The notes: generated by a model from the sequence alone, not told the origin. 60,000 nucleotides of DNA from Nematostella vectensis (GCF_932526225.1 NC_064039.1:64001-124000); one strand, 5' to 3'. Shown: positions 14,101 through 24,927, numbered from the stretch's first letter. Program-made: numbers and translations.

Positions 14101-15440
14101 TCAACTGTACTATCGGTGATCTCGCCTGTACTATCGGTAATCTCGCCTGTACTATCGGTGATCTCGCCTGTACTATCGGTGATCTCGCCTGTACTATTGG
14201 TGATCTCGCCTGTACTATTGGTAATCTCGCCAGTACTATTGGTGATCTCGCCTTTACTATCGGTAATCTCGCCTGTACTATCGGTGATCTCGCCTGTACT
14301 ATCGGTGATCTCGCCTTTACTATTTGTAATCTCGCCTGTGCTATCGGTAATCTCGCCAGTACTATCGGTGATCTCGCCTGTACTATCGGTAATCTCGCCT
14401 GTACTATTGGTGATCTCGCCTGTACTATCGGTGATCTCGCCTGTACTATCGGTGATCTCAACTGTACTATCGGTGATCTCGCCTGTACTATCGGTGATCT
14501 CAACTGTACTATCGGTGATCTCGCCTGTACTATCGGTGATCTCGCCTGTACTATTGGTGATCTCGCCTGTACTATTGGTGATCTCGCCTGTACTATCGGT
14601 GATCTCGCCTGTACTATCGGTGATCTCGCCTGTACTGTCGGTGATCTCGCCTGTACTGTCGGTAATCTCGCCTGTACTATCGGTGATCTCGCCTGTACTA
14701 TCGGTGATCTCGCCTGTACTATTGGTGATCTCGCCTGTACTATTGGTGATCTCGCCTGTACTATTGGTGATCTCGCCTGTACTATCGGTGATCTCGCCTG
14801 TACTATCGGTGAGTTCTGCTGTACTATCGGTAATCTCGCCAGTACTATCGGTGATCTCGCCTTTACTATTGGTGATCTCGCCTGTACTATCGGTGAGTTC
14901 TGCTGTACTATCGTTGATCTCGCCAGTACTATCGGTGAGTTCTGCTGTACTATCGTTGATCTCGCCTGTACTATCGGTGATCTCGCCTGTACTATCGGTG
15001 ATCTCGCCTGTACTATTGGTGATCTCGCCTGTACTATCGGTGATCTCAACTGTACTATCGGTGATCTCGCCTGTTCTATCGGTGATCTTGTCTGTTCTAT
15101 CGGTGATCTCGCCTGTTCTATCGGTGATCTTGTCTGTTCTATCGGTGATCTCGTCTGTACTATCGATTATCTCGTCTTTTGTTTTGGTGATCTCGTCTGT
15201 ACTATCAGTGATCTCGTCTGTATTATCGGTGATCTCGTCTTTTGTTTTGGTGATCTCGCCAGTTCTATCGATAATCTCGCCTGTACTATCGGTGAGCTCG
15301 CCTGTATTATCGGTGATCTTGTCGGTTCTATCGATGATCTCGTCTGTTCTATCGGTGATCTCGTATTTTGTTTTGGTGATCTCGCCCGATGATCTCGTCT
15401 GTACTATCGGTAATCTTGTCTGATCTAACGGTGATCTTTT
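11168..15440. repeat. 21-bp minisatellite ending at the Kv intron acceptor
   Basis: About 200 copies of a 21-bp unit, consensus GGTGATCTCGCCTGTACTATC. Unit length is almost perfectly kept at 21 bp over 4.2 kb, so one plus-strand frame stays open for 1415 codons (11176-15423, heptapeptide VISPVLS) and minus-strand frames stay open for 568 and 709 codons. Variant units such as GGTGAGTTCTGCTG recur in the same neighbourhood (12438 and 13908, 1470 bp or exactly 70 units apart), so multi-unit blocks were duplicated. The last copies, from about 15080, are more diverged. The array decays only a few bases before the TTTCAG acceptor at 15449. I read it as non-coding intronic satellite. Confidence 0.96.
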
Positions 15441-15449
15441 ATGTTTCAG

Positions 15450-18400
15450 GTTTTGGCGTTTATAACCATGTTCCTTATCATCTCTTCAGTCTGCCTGTTT
15501 TGTCTGGAGACCGTGCCAAAGTTCGATAACCCCAAGACGAGCGAAGGATTTGTTCTGTACATTCTAGAGGCTGTCTGTGTGGCGTGGTTCACCCTGGAGT
15601 TTCTGGTCCGTCTAATCTTCTGTCCAGATAAACTAAGCTTTTTCAAGAAGCCAATGAACTGGATAGACTTGGGAGCCATTTTACCGTTTTACTTGACGTT
15701 AATTGTTCGAGAGTCAAACTTCAAAACCATCGTGGTGCTTCGCGTCGTGCGATTAATCCGTGTGTTCCGTATCTTCAAGTTGTCGCGTCACTCGTATGGG
15801 CTGCAGATCCTCGGCCACACTCTGCGTTCAAGTTGCAGCGAACTCTTCCTCCTCGTTTTCTTCCTCACCATCGGCGTCGTGATCTTCTCCAGTGTCATAT
15901 TCTACGCAGAGAAAGACACAAAAGGCACGCACTTCACCACAATACCACACACTTTCTGGTGGGCCGTTGTTACCATGACTACTCTAGGCTATGGTGACAT
16001 GGTCCCGATCACATGGCAGGGTCAAATAGTGGGATCTCTGTGCGCTGTTTGCGGAGTACTGATGATAGCACTTCCGGTTCCGGTCATTGTGAGCAACTTC
16101 TCGTTGTATTACTCACATGCGAAGGCACGCATGAAGTTGCCACGACGTAAGCGGCCTGTGATATTCGGCGCGGCGAGCGCATTGCGTGTTGCTCAGCCTG
16201 TTGTCTCAAGCCAGAGTCACCAGGAAAACCACAATGTGATAACCCAGCTGATCGAGGATGGTATTCGTATTAATAATGACTCGGACTCAGACGATGAAAG
16301 GGCGATAAATCGATCGTATTGGAACTCCGGCCGACGCAGCCCGCGTCATAGCAGACCCTCATCTCCGCGCTGTCGCACCCCAAGAAACAATATCTTCACC
16401 ACGCCTATGATAACAAGCACCTCCGCCTCCCCCAGGGGATCTATGGCGCCTCCCCCAGAATCGTACAAAAGCAGAAACAAACTGATTGTACCATCGATTG
16501 AAGAAGAAATTCAAATGAGCGAGTGTCATCAGCGGGAGGACTCTTTACCGGCCTCTGAAGTGGATGGTGCTGCTGGCCTGTCGGTACTGCCGACAAAGAG
16601 TGAGTCGTCATCGTGTGCATTGACAACCACACCATCGTGTGCCTTGACGACCACATCCTTGCACCCGGGTACCTTGGCCACATTCGCCTCCAGTCCATCT
16701 CTCCCGGTCAGCCCCCTGGTGTCTTCTCATTCCGCGATTCCTTCTCGTGCCAAGTCCCCACTTTCCCTCACGATCAGCGATGGGGACAGTGCAAGCACGT
16801 GTTCGGAGGTCAAATCACCTATAGATAAAATTCGCTCCATGCCTTCGAAGTCGTTGTCTTCAGAATCGACTACAGGCTCGCCACGTGGTCGCCGAGGGCG
16901 CCGAGGCAGTCTCTACATTGTCGGATACACTGCTAAACACTGGCAGAACAAGGCTTTAAAGAAGCCACATGTGACGTCACAGAAAGCGCGCGAAAGTGGT
17001 GCTAACGGGTCGATCAAGAGTCCCGCAAAATCGCCTGTTTGTAAAAACTGTAGCCAGTCCTCACGGTCAGACTCAACCGACGCAGCAACAAACTCAAAAT
17101 TAACAGCTGAAGCTACAAGCCCCAAGGATTTCTCGTCTATGGGAGATACAAATGGTAAACTGTACACACATCACCCGGAACTTGCGCGTGTCTCGTCCGG
17201 TACTCAGACTGAGGAAGACAAAGCTGATTCTCTGAGGGTCCATCCGTCTGCCCATCACGTCAGACACATGTCTGTTGAAAGCACAGACTCGACAAAGATG
17301 TCTGATGACTCGTTAGCCGTTTACGGAGAGCGAGTACGGCGTGGGTCCTCACCACTTATTCGCCAACACGCAATTTTCACGTTTGATCGGAACGACTCTC
17401 GAGATGAGGGCGGAATAAAAGGGTCGCCAGTCAAGAGCAGGTATCCCACTGGTCGACGTAGTACTGGCTCTGTCCGCAAGAAATCGCCGACGAACTCAGA
17501 CCAGCATTGTGACAGCAAGGGGTGTCCGACCTCGGCAAGGGATGTCCGACCTCACTCTCTACCTTCGGGCTATATTAACCATTCCTACCAGGGGGAAGAA
17601 GAGGACTCTTTGCCGTCCAGACTTTCTAAGGATGTCGTAACCACGCCTGCGAGTAACAGAGACACTAAAAAAGGCTTCCAGCCATATGTCAGATCGAGTA
17701 ATGCACCCACACAGAAACGGCTGTCACGCAACAACTCAGCACCCCGCTACCAATCTAGCCACCCGCACCTCGAAGCTGTACGGACGTACTCCTTGCCTTT
17801 TGACTCGGTTAATCACTCTTTTCCTCTCGCTAATAACTCGCTCACTGTGCCAGTCACACACTTACGACACCTTGCTATTACGAAACAACAAGCGCGCCAA
17901 AAAGACCAGGAAAACTTCGTTCCATTATTGCAAAGGCGGCAGGCACCTCTTCTCTTTGTGCGAGTAGTGTCTCAAGTACTCGAAACAGGCAGAACAACGT
18001 CCCCTTCTTGGGACTACAGACCGGATATGTCACCCTTCCATGGCACGCTAACGTCACCGTCTGGCAACGTGTACGTCGCTACTACTGACGAATTTACTTC
18101 TGGTCATGCAAGCGGCTTATCTTCCGCCGCGAGTAGTGGCTTCACGTCTGCGCCCGGCAGCGAAACCTCCGATGGGGGATTTATATTTCCGCGGTATTTC
18201 TCTTACAGCAGCTCTCCTTCCTCTCTCCTCGAGGCCGCGTCAAGCAATGTGGGGCGAAACATGCGTGATACCGGTACCTCTCCCGTGTCTTTCCATCAAG
18301 ATCCACCGTCGTTATCCTCCTCGGGCCAAGGCACTTTCCAGCCTAAAGTTCGGAAACGAAGCCTGAGTGCGCCAGCGTTAGGGAAGGTCCCGGGAGAGCT

Positions 18401-19538
18401 AGAGCAAAGGGCAAGGTCGGTTGAATATGAGTTATCGCCTGTGTCATCGGCGAGAGATTCGTCTGGGCGAGAGTACTCTGTTTACGCCATGCCCACCGAG
18501 CTACAGAGAATTCTGCTTGTTTCACCCGAAACCCCTGGGAATCGGGGAAACGAATACGAGAGAGAGCTGAGAGATGGAAAAGATAAGGCGGAAGGGGCTT
18601 GTAGGAAAACACAAGATGGCGACAAGATGGTGACCAAACGCGAAACTTCGCCTACTATTATCATCAACCGATCTTCCACCGAACACAGCAGTATGGAGCA
18701 GCCCGATGGATCGAGCAATACATTGACCATTATACAAAAGGACCCTAACAGTCAGGGCTCTCGAGCTTTACATGTCACGAAGTCTCCCGTTTTCGAAAGT
18801 AAATCTGATCCCACGTTATTACAATCGGGCCTAGTCCACGCCGAGGCGCTCCACAGGGACGCTGATTATCGACACAGCTACCCCACCACACACCCGCACC
18901 ATAACTCCCCGCATAGGCTAGAGCGTTCCGATCATCACGTGATTTACAATGGTCACGATTCACCGCATCGTTCTTCTAACGACGTGTTTCAAGTGAACAG
19001 TCGTCCGGGCGGTCTACCTTCACCGGACAGGCGCAGAAATTTGGCCTCACCGGACAGGCAGCGAGTGCGAGCGATGTTCTTTGGTGACTCCGGTATCAGT
19101 AGTGCGGACAGCAGTAGCGTGACGTCAATGACATATTCAATGGAGTCGGAGATCGAGAGGGAGTGTGGCGAGAAGTTGACCGGAAATAGCGCGTTAAACC
19201 CAATAAGGGAGATAGAGGCAGAGAACCCTGCGTCACTTCCGGTCTCGTTACCAACTGAGCGCCAGGCCGCGGCTTTTGAATCTACTACCAAGCCTCCACA
19301 GGATTTTCGAGATGGAGCCTTGAGTCAGCAGAACAGTAAAAGTAGTAGTACGTCATCCTCAAGTAAACTTCAACAGGCTTCTCAAAGTCACTCTCTCGAC
19401 GACCTTAATCGGCAGAACCCAGCGATTAGAACTAAACCTGACAAGAGCTCTAAGCTCAACAAAACAATCTTAGATAGAGAAATGCGTATCTTAGACATTC
19501 TAAGCAACTCAGACCTGTGTGAGACTAGCGTAGTATAA
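15450..19538 (+). CDS. Shaw/Kv3-type voltage-gated K+ channel, exon 2 (S1-S6 and long C-tail)
   Basis: This exon encodes residues 197-1558 of the spliced channel. The acceptor TTATGTTTCAG ends at 15449 and the phase-0 join restores the S1 helix. The transmembrane core runs from S1 (near 197-217) to S6. S4 has regularly spaced arginines from about residue 294 ([18 protein letters not shown]). The selectivity filter TLGYGD is at 374-379, and the PVP gate hinge of S6 is near 405-407. The remaining 1130 or so residues are a Ser/Thr/Pro/Arg-rich, apparently disordered cytoplasmic tail with no recognised domain, far longer than in typical Kv3 channels. The protein ends ETSVV, a class I PDZ-ligand form. 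It should form a tetrameric K+-selective pore in the plasma membrane. The continuous 4-kb frame argues the tail is really translated. Confidence 0.94.
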   Translation, partial: VLAFITMFLIISSVCLFCLETVPKFDNPKTSEGFVLYILEAVCVAWFTLEFLVRLIFCPDKLSFFKKPMNWIDLGAILPFYLTLIVRESNFKTIVVLRVVRLIRVFRIFKLSRHSYGLQILGHTLRSSCSELFLLVFFLTIGVVIFSSVIFYAEKDTKGTHFTTIPHTFWWAVVTMTTLGYGDMVPITWQGQIVGSLCAVCGVLMIALPVPVIVSNFSLYYSHAKARMKLPRRKRPVIFGAASALRVAQPVVSSQSHQENHNVITQLIEDGIRINNDSDSDDERAINRSYWNSGRRSPRHSRPSSPRCRTPRNNIFTTPMITSTSASPRGSMAPPPESYKSRNKLIVPSIEEEIQMSECHQREDSLPASEVDGAAGLSVLPTKSESSSCALTTTPSCALTTTSLHPGTLATFASSPSLPVSPLVSSHSAIPSRAKSPLSLTISDGDSASTCSEVKSPIDKIRSMPSKSLSSESTTGSPRGRRGRRGSLYIVGYTAKHWQNKALKKPHVTSQKARESGANGSIKSPAKSPVCKNCSQSSRSDSTDAATNSKLTAEATSPKDFSSMGDTNGKLYTHHPELARVSSGTQTEEDKADSLRVHPSAHHVRHMSVESTDSTKMSDDSLAVYGERVRRGSSPLIRQHAIFTFDRNDSRDEGGIKGSPVKSRYPTGRRSTGSVRKKSPTNSDQHCDSKGCPTSARDVRPHSLPSGYINHSYQGEEEDSLPSRLSKDVVTTPASNRDTKKGFQPYVRSSNAPTQKRLSRNNSAPRYQSSHPHLEAVRTYSLPFDSVNHSFPLANNSLTVPVTHLRHLAITKQQARQKDQENFVPLLQRRQAPLLFVRVVSQVLETGRTTSPSWDYRPDMSPFHGTLTSPSGNVYVATTDEFTSGHASGLSSAASSGFTSAPGSETSDGGFIFPRYFSYSSSPSSLLEAASSNVGRNMRDTGTSPVSFHQDPPSLSSSGQGTFQPKVRKRSLSAPALGKVPGELEQRARSVEYELSPVSSARDSSGREYSVYAMPTELQRILLVSPETPGNRGNEYERELRDGKDKAEGACRKTQDGDKMVTKRETSPTIIINRSSTEHSSMEQPDGSSNTLTIIQKDPNSQGSRALHVTKSPVFESKSDPTLLQSGLVHAEALHRDADYRHSYPTTHPHHNSPHRLERSDHHVIYNGHDSPHRSSNDVFQVNSRPGGLPSPDRRRNLASPDRQRVRAMFFGDSGISSADSSSVTSMTYSMESEIERECGEKLTGNSALNPIREIEAENPASLPVSLPTERQAAAFESTTKPPQDFRDGALSQQNSKSSSTSSSSKLQQASQSHSLDDLNRQNPAIRTKPDKSSKLNKTILDREMRILDILSNSDLCETSVV

Positions 19539-19668
19539 TAATTTATACCTATCTTAGGAATTCTAAACACTTCAGATCTGTTTGAGACTAGCATACCTAG
19601 ACATTCTGGACACTTCAGATCTGTTTGCGACTAGCGTAGTATAATAATTTCTACCTATCTCAGACATG
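19489..19668 (+). repeat. Three tandem copies of the Kv C-terminal coding end
   Basis: Copy 1 starts at 19489 inside the CDS and encodes the last residues ([13 protein letters not shown]) plus the stop. Copy 2 (about 19552-19595) and copy 3 (19596-19668) lie in the 3' flank and repeat the same stretch, with shared words CTTAG, ATTCT, CTTCAGATCTGTTTG and GACTAGC. Copies 1 and 3 share the following GTAGTATAATAATTT and TACCTATCT, which copy 2 lacks. The duplication therefore spans coding end and 3' UTR. Confidence 0.85.
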
Positions 19669-20048
19669 CCTAAACCATGATCAGAGTGTTATCCCAAGCG
19701 TCGGTGCGGCGAAGTATTTGTCAGCGGTACCGGCTATGATCACGTGGTATGCTCGCCGAGATTTGCGCTGTTCGCAGGTACCGGTATGCAAAAGGCCGAA
19801 CCTGGAGTTGTCATCGAGTCCTATTTCTGACTGTGTCTTAGTAATAAGAACTCTGTATCCTACCAAGCACTAAGCCATGTGACAATAACAATGAAGAATG
19901 TCATACCTTTACAAAGACCTTGTTTTGCCCCCCTCCCCTCCTTGACTCATTTGAACATTTCCAATACGCTGTAGATATACATACCGCTGTGTGGCGTGAC
20001 ATTTATAGACATTCAGATCTCCAACTGATATTCTGGGAGCCAACCCAC
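19669..20048. other. 3' flank of the Kv gene
   Basis: No gene or array is seen. No AATAAA lies directly after the stop. The nearest plus-strand AATAAA I notice is near 20893, inside dispersed-repeat DNA, so the polyadenylation site is not assigned. Confidence 0.4.
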
Positions 20049-20864
20049 GGATGCCTTCCCTGCTAGCAGAGGCCTCTTTTCTCTGTATTTCGCTGGGCTG
20101 GAGTTCGCGAGGAAAAGATACCTCTGCCATGGGTCGCAAGTTCGTTTGATCAAACCGCCGTCCACGATCGTGGACGGGAGATCCAGAGCGCATGCTCCGT
20201 TCATAAATTACTGGCCACTATTTGAGCCCACAATGACTAGCGCATGCGTGAAGCGTTTATCCGCTGTGGGATAATAAGCCCGCATTCGAAACGGCGTCCT
20301 CCGTAGAAATATCACTCGACGAATTATAAAAGAAGCCATTCAATGCCTTGTCTTCATTCAGATTTTTCTCTCTTTTGACTTACGAGTCAATCTACCGTTT
20401 ACAGCCATTGTATATTCTTCTGGAATTAGCTAATCTAAGTTTACCAAAAAGTTTTGTAACATTTTCTTCGAGTCCAACTGTGCGATATTTACATTGAAGA
20501 AACTCGCCTGCACAGATGTCTTTCAGATGATTTATTCCACAAACAAGATAAAACTCGTCTTTGCTGCGTTTGCTGTTCAATATTTTTAGTGGCGTTTTAG
20601 GTGATTGAAATTGAACAGTTGATTTCTTTTTTTCTAAGAGGAGAACTAACCGGGAGTTTGATTCATAATTTGCGACAAAAAATAGCATATTGACAGCTTT
20701 CGCGCGATGGTACGGGTTTTGGCACGTCATGCGGTCGCTTATTAACGCTCACGCATGCGCAACGAAAACAGTTTCGACCCATGGCAGAGGTCTCTTTTCC
20801 TCGCGAACGCCAGCCCAGCGAAATAAAGAGAAAAGAGGCCTCTGCTAGCAGGGAAACGGATGCC
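20049..20864. repeat. Inverted pair of a dispersed repeat (arms 20049-20136 and 20774-20864)
   Basis: Two arms of about 88-91 bp are near-perfect reverse complements. The left reads CTGCTAGCAGAGGCC, then TTTCGCTGGGCTGG, then CCTCTGCCATGGGTCG, and the right reads the same on the minus strand. Each arm contains the short palindrome CCTCTGCTAGCAGAGG or a close variant. The 637-bp spacer has no recognisable coding content. This fits either a non-autonomous inverted-repeat element or two opposite insertions of one dispersed repeat. Confidence 0.8.
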
Positions 20865-21941
20865 CCGACAGGCCTCGACCCTTTCGACTCTTAATAAAAA
20901 ATTTATCTTAGTCGGGTAGGTTTCGTGGACTGCAGCGGGGTAGTAGCTCGGATTACGCAACGCAACAAGATCGGGTTTTCTCATCAAACACGGAGGACGC
21001 GTCGATTAGAAGACACATTTTAGTCAAATTAGAGGGAATTTCGAGGTTTATTATCAGAATTTAGCTTGACAATCTCTGTTCCTACGGCCCTTGAAGGAGC
21101 AATTTCGCAGTTCCGGCGGCCGTTAGACCGCTAACCAATGAGGGAGCACCGAAAAGCTCCAGGTGTCTAGAAAGCAGAGAAGAAATACATACGCACTAAA
21201 TCAACAACAACGCAGAGCTAAGAAACAATTCGAACTTTATTCAGTTGCTGACTTTGTGTTTATCGGTATTTTCTCGGTGACAGTAGCTAAGAAGGCGATC
21301 CACTTTGATGTTGTTTTGGTTGTGATCGATCTAAAGCTGTGAGAGATGCAGAATTCGAAGGATTTCAAAGTCGTCCACCAAAAACAGTTTTGACTCGTAA
21401 GCGCGTGACTGTAAACGAGTGTAAAAACCTAACCCCCACCCCATCTCGTCTTCTCAAAATTTGCGCTTTCTAATTCCATTTTGAAATCTAAAGGTGGACA
21501 GAGTGCGATTAATTTAGTTCGACAAAGGTTTCGACTGGGGTTCTTTTGGTGAATTCCCGCGCGTAAAAAAAGCTTGCATTTGATTGGCTAAAAAGTACGT
21601 TACTATGCCAACACCGATATATCCACATGTAAAAAAGATACTGATATCAAGTTTTTATATTGGAAAAAAACCTGATATTTTATCAAAACGTCCACTCCCT
21701 ACATACAAGCCTACATACAAGCCTACAGTCAGTCTAGTCATACGTTAAGCAGGGCCGTAACGGATTTCGAAAAGCTGCGGAGGCCATGGGGGGGGGGGGG
21801 GGGGATGCTACTAGTGATGCCTTATAATTAGACAGCTATCTTGAGATCCCAAATCAAAACCACCGAAGGTGCCAAATTCGCTTAGCAACCATAACCTCAA
21901 AATAGTGAAGGGGAGGTATCACAGACCTTATAAACAAGTTC
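20865..21941. other. Intergenic DNA with a poly-G tract
   Basis: No gene is seen. A run of about 18 G lies near 21788-21805, directly after CAGGGCCGTAACGG near 21751. That stretch resembles the arm of the foldback element at 24106, suggesting a second, degraded member of that family. Confidence 0.45.
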
Positions 21942-22169
21942 ATGAACGGACATTCAATTCTGTCCGGACACTTTGTCGTTCACTGCAGTAAATATACGCA
22001 GTTAAGAATTCACTTTTTCGAGAAACTAAGTAGATCCTTGGGATTTGATTTCGCTAAGAAATCGGAGAGGCAGATTTCCTCTCTAGTATTTAACCCTCCA
22101 AAGAAAATAGCAAAGGAGGCGGCAAAATATATCATGCTTTCAATTAATAAACGACAAATAGAATTCTAA
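21942..22169 (+). pseudogene. LINE-type retrotransposon ORF2 C-terminal relic
   Basis: A 75-codon open stretch contains HFVVHCSKYTQLR followed about 45 residues later by AKEAAKYIMLSINKR. The first resembles the H-x-x-x-x-C-x-K-Y finger-like motif near the C-terminus of many non-LTR reverse transcriptase polyproteins, where a helical tail often follows. No reverse transcriptase core is present upstream, so this is at most a 5'-truncated remnant. The assignment rests on motif memory alone. Confidence 0.4.
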
Positions 22170-22526
22170 AATTTGCAGTTAACATTTACGAATACATAGA
22201 CGAAGGTGATATCTATTTTTATTAAGGAATATTATACACCCTCGCCTCAATATTAGCTTGTTAGCGTCAAGTAGAGACACTTTTTCACCATAATTTATCT
22301 TATCCTAGGTGATGCGCCATCTCATGCAGTGTGCAAAAGAATCAAAGAATGATCTAATAGATGCAGTGCCCGTGAATGGAGGAAAATATATAACATCCAT
22401 CTCACCTTTTGCATTATTAATCATTTGACATTCAGTCGGAGAATGTCTCTTTAGATTACTCTGATGACAGCTGACTTTTGTGACGGGAGAACATGTCGCT
22501 ATGCATAGAGAACTGTATTTAAACAT
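22170..22526. other. Upstream region of the 224-codon gene
   Basis: AT-rich; no ORF, repeat or clear promoter motif. An in-frame stop at 22506 shows that the ORF starting at 22527 is not continuous with upstream coding DNA unless spliced. Confidence 0.4.
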
Positions 22527-23201
22527 ATGAATGTACTATCACATAAAGCAATGGGTAGCAATCTGGAAGAACTCTTAAAAAGACATTATCCCGATGACGA
22601 AGAATTCAAAACGATCTCGGAAAAAATGAAAAAAGAAGTCGCCATTTCTGAGACGTCTCGAAGGCCAAGTGACGCGACACATTTTATTCATAGTCTTGAT
22701 TACATCGACGAAACACCGGAAGAAAAACTAGAAAGACGAAGAATAGAGATCATGACAAGAGACATTCGAATTCTCTCTACAAGTTCTTACAGGAACATCG
22801 TGTTTGCTGCTAAGTACGCAAATACAAGAAACAAGGGGTTGAGCAAGAGCTTGGAAGCATGCACGAGAGTTTGGTCTCGTGAACACCGAAGGCAAGTCAA
22901 GTTTATTGAGATTTACGAGAAAGTTCTGTATAAAGATTTAGCTGAGATTCAACGGAAAGGATCTAAAGTTCCTAGAAGATTACAAAAAGAGTTTGGAGTA
23001 ATTGAGACGGTCCGTGAAAAGAGTGAAGATGGCCGAGGTAGAGATAAAGGAAGGCAAATGAGGACTAGGTTGCCTTCAATCGATTCCTCCAGGAGCATGG
23101 GTCGGAGCTCTGATGAAGATCACGAGGACTTGTCTTCAGAACCGTCAAGTTCTATTGAGAACTCTAGAAAAGAAGTCTATAAACTTCCGCTTATAACTTA
23201 A
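22527..23201 (+). CDS. Hypothetical charged protein, 224 codons, single open exon
   Basis: I do not recognise the family. The product is strongly hydrophilic and rich in Glu, Lys and Arg. Residues about 10-160 look mostly helical (for example EEKLERRRIEIMTRDIRIL and the tract from TRVWSREHRRQ to RRLQKEF). Residues about 165-215 are a Ser/Asp/Glu-rich, probably disordered tail (RSSDEDHEDLSSEPSSS). There is no signal peptide or membrane segment. Amino-acid composition and the lack of repeats make it look like a real protein rather than chance. The start could also be the second Met (MGSNLEELL, 22551). It may be a single-exon gene or one exon of a larger one; no splice partner is evident. Confidence 0.55.
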   Translation: MNVLSHKAMGSNLEELLKRHYPDDEEFKTISEKMKKEVAISETSRRPSDATHFIHSLDYIDETPEEKLERRRIEIMTRDIRILSTSSYRNIVFAAKYANTRNKGLSKSLEACTRVWSREHRRQVKFIEIYEKVLYKDLAEIQRKGSKVPRRLQKEFGVIETVREKSEDGRGRDKGRQMRTRLPSIDSSRSMGRSSDEDHEDLSSEPSSSIENSRKEVYKLPLIT

Positions 23202-23283
23202 CGACTCAAAATATTCTCAATATTGTATTTTTTGCCTTATAGAGAACTCTGCACAAATTTGCTTTTCGTATAGGAAATCATGC

Positions 23284-23396
23284 GAGTTCAATTTGGAATT
23301 AATTTCCACGAGTGGGTTTTTACAAAAGTATCAAAATTTGCAATTTGAGCTTTTTGAAGAAACCCCACGAGTGTAAATTAATTCCAAATTGAACGA
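23284..23396. repeat. Foldback element (hairpin with 30-bp arms)
   Basis: Left arm GTTCAATTTGGAATTAATTT then CCACGAGTGGG; right arm CCCACGAGTG then AAATTAATTCCAAATTGAAC. The arms are near-perfect complements around a loop of about 45 nt. Outer bases (CGTATAGGAAAT on the left, CGTATAATTTCC on the right) extend the symmetry imperfectly. It looks like a short MITE just downstream of the 224-codon gene and next to the Crypton-type relic. Confidence 0.7.
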
Positions 23397-23538
23397 GAAA
23401 AGTCGTATAATTTCCTTTTAATACTATACACGAAAAAAATGCAAGGCAGAACAAACAGGAAAAGACGCGCGAGAGCCATGTTTTCTGGGCTGAAGAACCG
23501 GAGATGTGCTGTTCTGCATGTTGAACGTGGGGAAACGA

Positions 23539-23715
23539 TTTCTCGAGTAAATTGTTAAGTGCTTCAGGGTCGTAGGCTTCAAATTCCTCGGATATTTCCT
23601 TTTCTTGGCACCATTTTCGCAAGACATTTATCCAAAATGTTATGCTTAGTGCTGTGTTTTTAGTTTTCGAGGAGTTTTTCAATTCCTCGATAGTTTTTTT
23701 TTTTTTTTTTTTCAT
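23539..23715 (-). pseudogene. Crypton-type (KIAA1958/QRICH1/ZMYM2-like) N-terminal domain relic
   Basis: On the minus strand the frame reads TIEELKNSSKTKNTALSITF, then a short helical stretch, then RKWCQEKEISEEFEAYDPEA and LNNLLEK. That pattern (K-x-x-N-T, W-x-x-W-C, E-x-L-x-x-L-E-K) matches, from memory, the N-terminal helical domain of Crypton-derived tyrosine-recombinase-like proteins abundant in cnidarians. Homology seems to stop after LLEK, where the usual continuation is replaced by unrelated sequence. The 5' side is an A-run of about 16. It is probably a broken fragment or a lone exon of a degraded element. Confidence 0.45.
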
Positions 23716-24105
23716 GTATATTATTAGTCAAAGAATATTGTAACGAATACGAAAAGAGCCGACTTAACACTTCCCCCCCCCCCCCCTTACCCCGGGAATG
23801 GGGTGGGTATAAAACTCTACTTATTGCTATCTCTTAGGGGGTCCTACGCTAATGATGTCCCGACACGCTCGAGGCTTTTTACAACAAACCACAAGTCAAC
23901 TGAGTACTTTTAAGAAAAAAACTTTTTTTGTTTTTTTTTAATTGTTAACTAACATTGGTGCTCTTCGGATTAAAAATCTTTAGGGATAAGAATTGCTGTT
24001 TATCACAACTGTCCTTTGGAGTTAAATTTGATTTTGCTGCCCCCCCCCCCCCCCCCCCCCCCCGCATTCATACGCATTTCATATAAAATAAGATTCATGG
24101 AAAGT

Positions 24106-24180
24106 TACAGGGCCGTAGCAGGGGGTGGGGTCCTGGGGGCACGTTCCCCCCAATCTTACGTGGCCTGCTACGGCTCTGAG
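24106..24180. repeat. Short foldback element
   Basis: AGGGCCGTAGCAGG near 24110 is matched by its near reverse complement CCTGCTACGGCTCT near 24163. The centre is G- and C-rich (GGGGTCC, GTTCCCCCC). Size and terminal symmetry suggest a MITE-like insertion. A poly-C run of about 22 lies just upstream at 24041-24062. Confidence 0.55.
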
Positions 24181-24625
24181 TTAGGTAAAGTGTGCATCCT
24201 TTGAGCGAGAAGGTCCCATTGATGCATGTTGTGAGTTTATTATAATGAAAGAAGTGGGAGCTTTGTTGAATATATGGACGTTCTTTTCATCACAAAAACA
24301 TTCCAATTCCATTTAGGTATATCTCACTCTTCATATTCGAATCACAATACGTCACAGATATATAAAAATAGCCATGGTGAATTTTTTGACGTGTAGTTTG
24401 AACGCAGCCTTAGCTTAGAAGCCTCACATTCATCATCTCTGGGCGGAAGACGGGGAGGGGCAACCTCAGTTTTTTTTTTTTTTTTTTTTTGGTGGGGGGG
24501 AGGGGGAGCTTTGCCTCCCCACGTTTGGACCGCTCCGACGCTCTGCTGTGTGAAGCAACGTGACAACGAAATTTAGAAAAAACAACAACAAGGGTACTTA
24601 TCGTATAACAATAACGTTATGCCAC
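24181..24625. other. Intergenic DNA with homopolymer tracts
   Basis: No gene is seen. A T-run of about 20 (24471-24490) is followed by a G-rich stretch, and the flanks (GGCGGAAGACGGGGAGGGGC) resemble the G/C-rich words near 45950 and 48760, hinting at a dispersed element. Confidence 0.4.
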
Positions 24626-24643
24626 ATTTATTCCATCTTTATT
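24626..24643 (-). promoter_or_regulatory. Candidate polyadenylation signals for the FAM124-like gene
   Basis: Two AATAAA hexamers on the minus strand, close together (GGAATAAAGATGGAATAAAT), about 285 bp beyond the stop codon at 24928. Position and canonical hexamers make this a plausible 3' end. Confidence 0.45.
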
Positions 24644-24927
24644 CCAGGCTCAGGGCGAAAGAGAGATGGAAACTGACAGATACTGTACGCGCAAACCTGA
24701 GTTTGCTGAGTTACTTCCAAAAAAGATATTTTCTGGTGTAACTTCCAATAAACATATTTTCTTGTTTTAAAACAGACTGAGAGTTTGGATATACCTTACT
24801 GACCCTGATTCCTCAAGAAATAGCTACTCCAAGCTGTTTAAGCTACTCCATGATCCCGTGATAGGATACGTGTGGTTATACTAAGTCTGCTTTCAAACTC
24901 GAACCACTAAACCTGCAGTCAGAGTCA

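Noticed and set aside
11176-15423. 1415-codon plus-strand ORF and 568- and 709-codon minus-strand ORFs
   Set aside because: They are products of a 21-bp unit without stops in those frames. Both strands are open over the same DNA, it lies in the Kv intron, and the plus ORF stops before the acceptor and is in a different frame from exon 2.
24016-24204. ORF with a poly-proline stretch
   Set aside because: The prolines come from a C-homopolymer; the rest lies in a foldback element.
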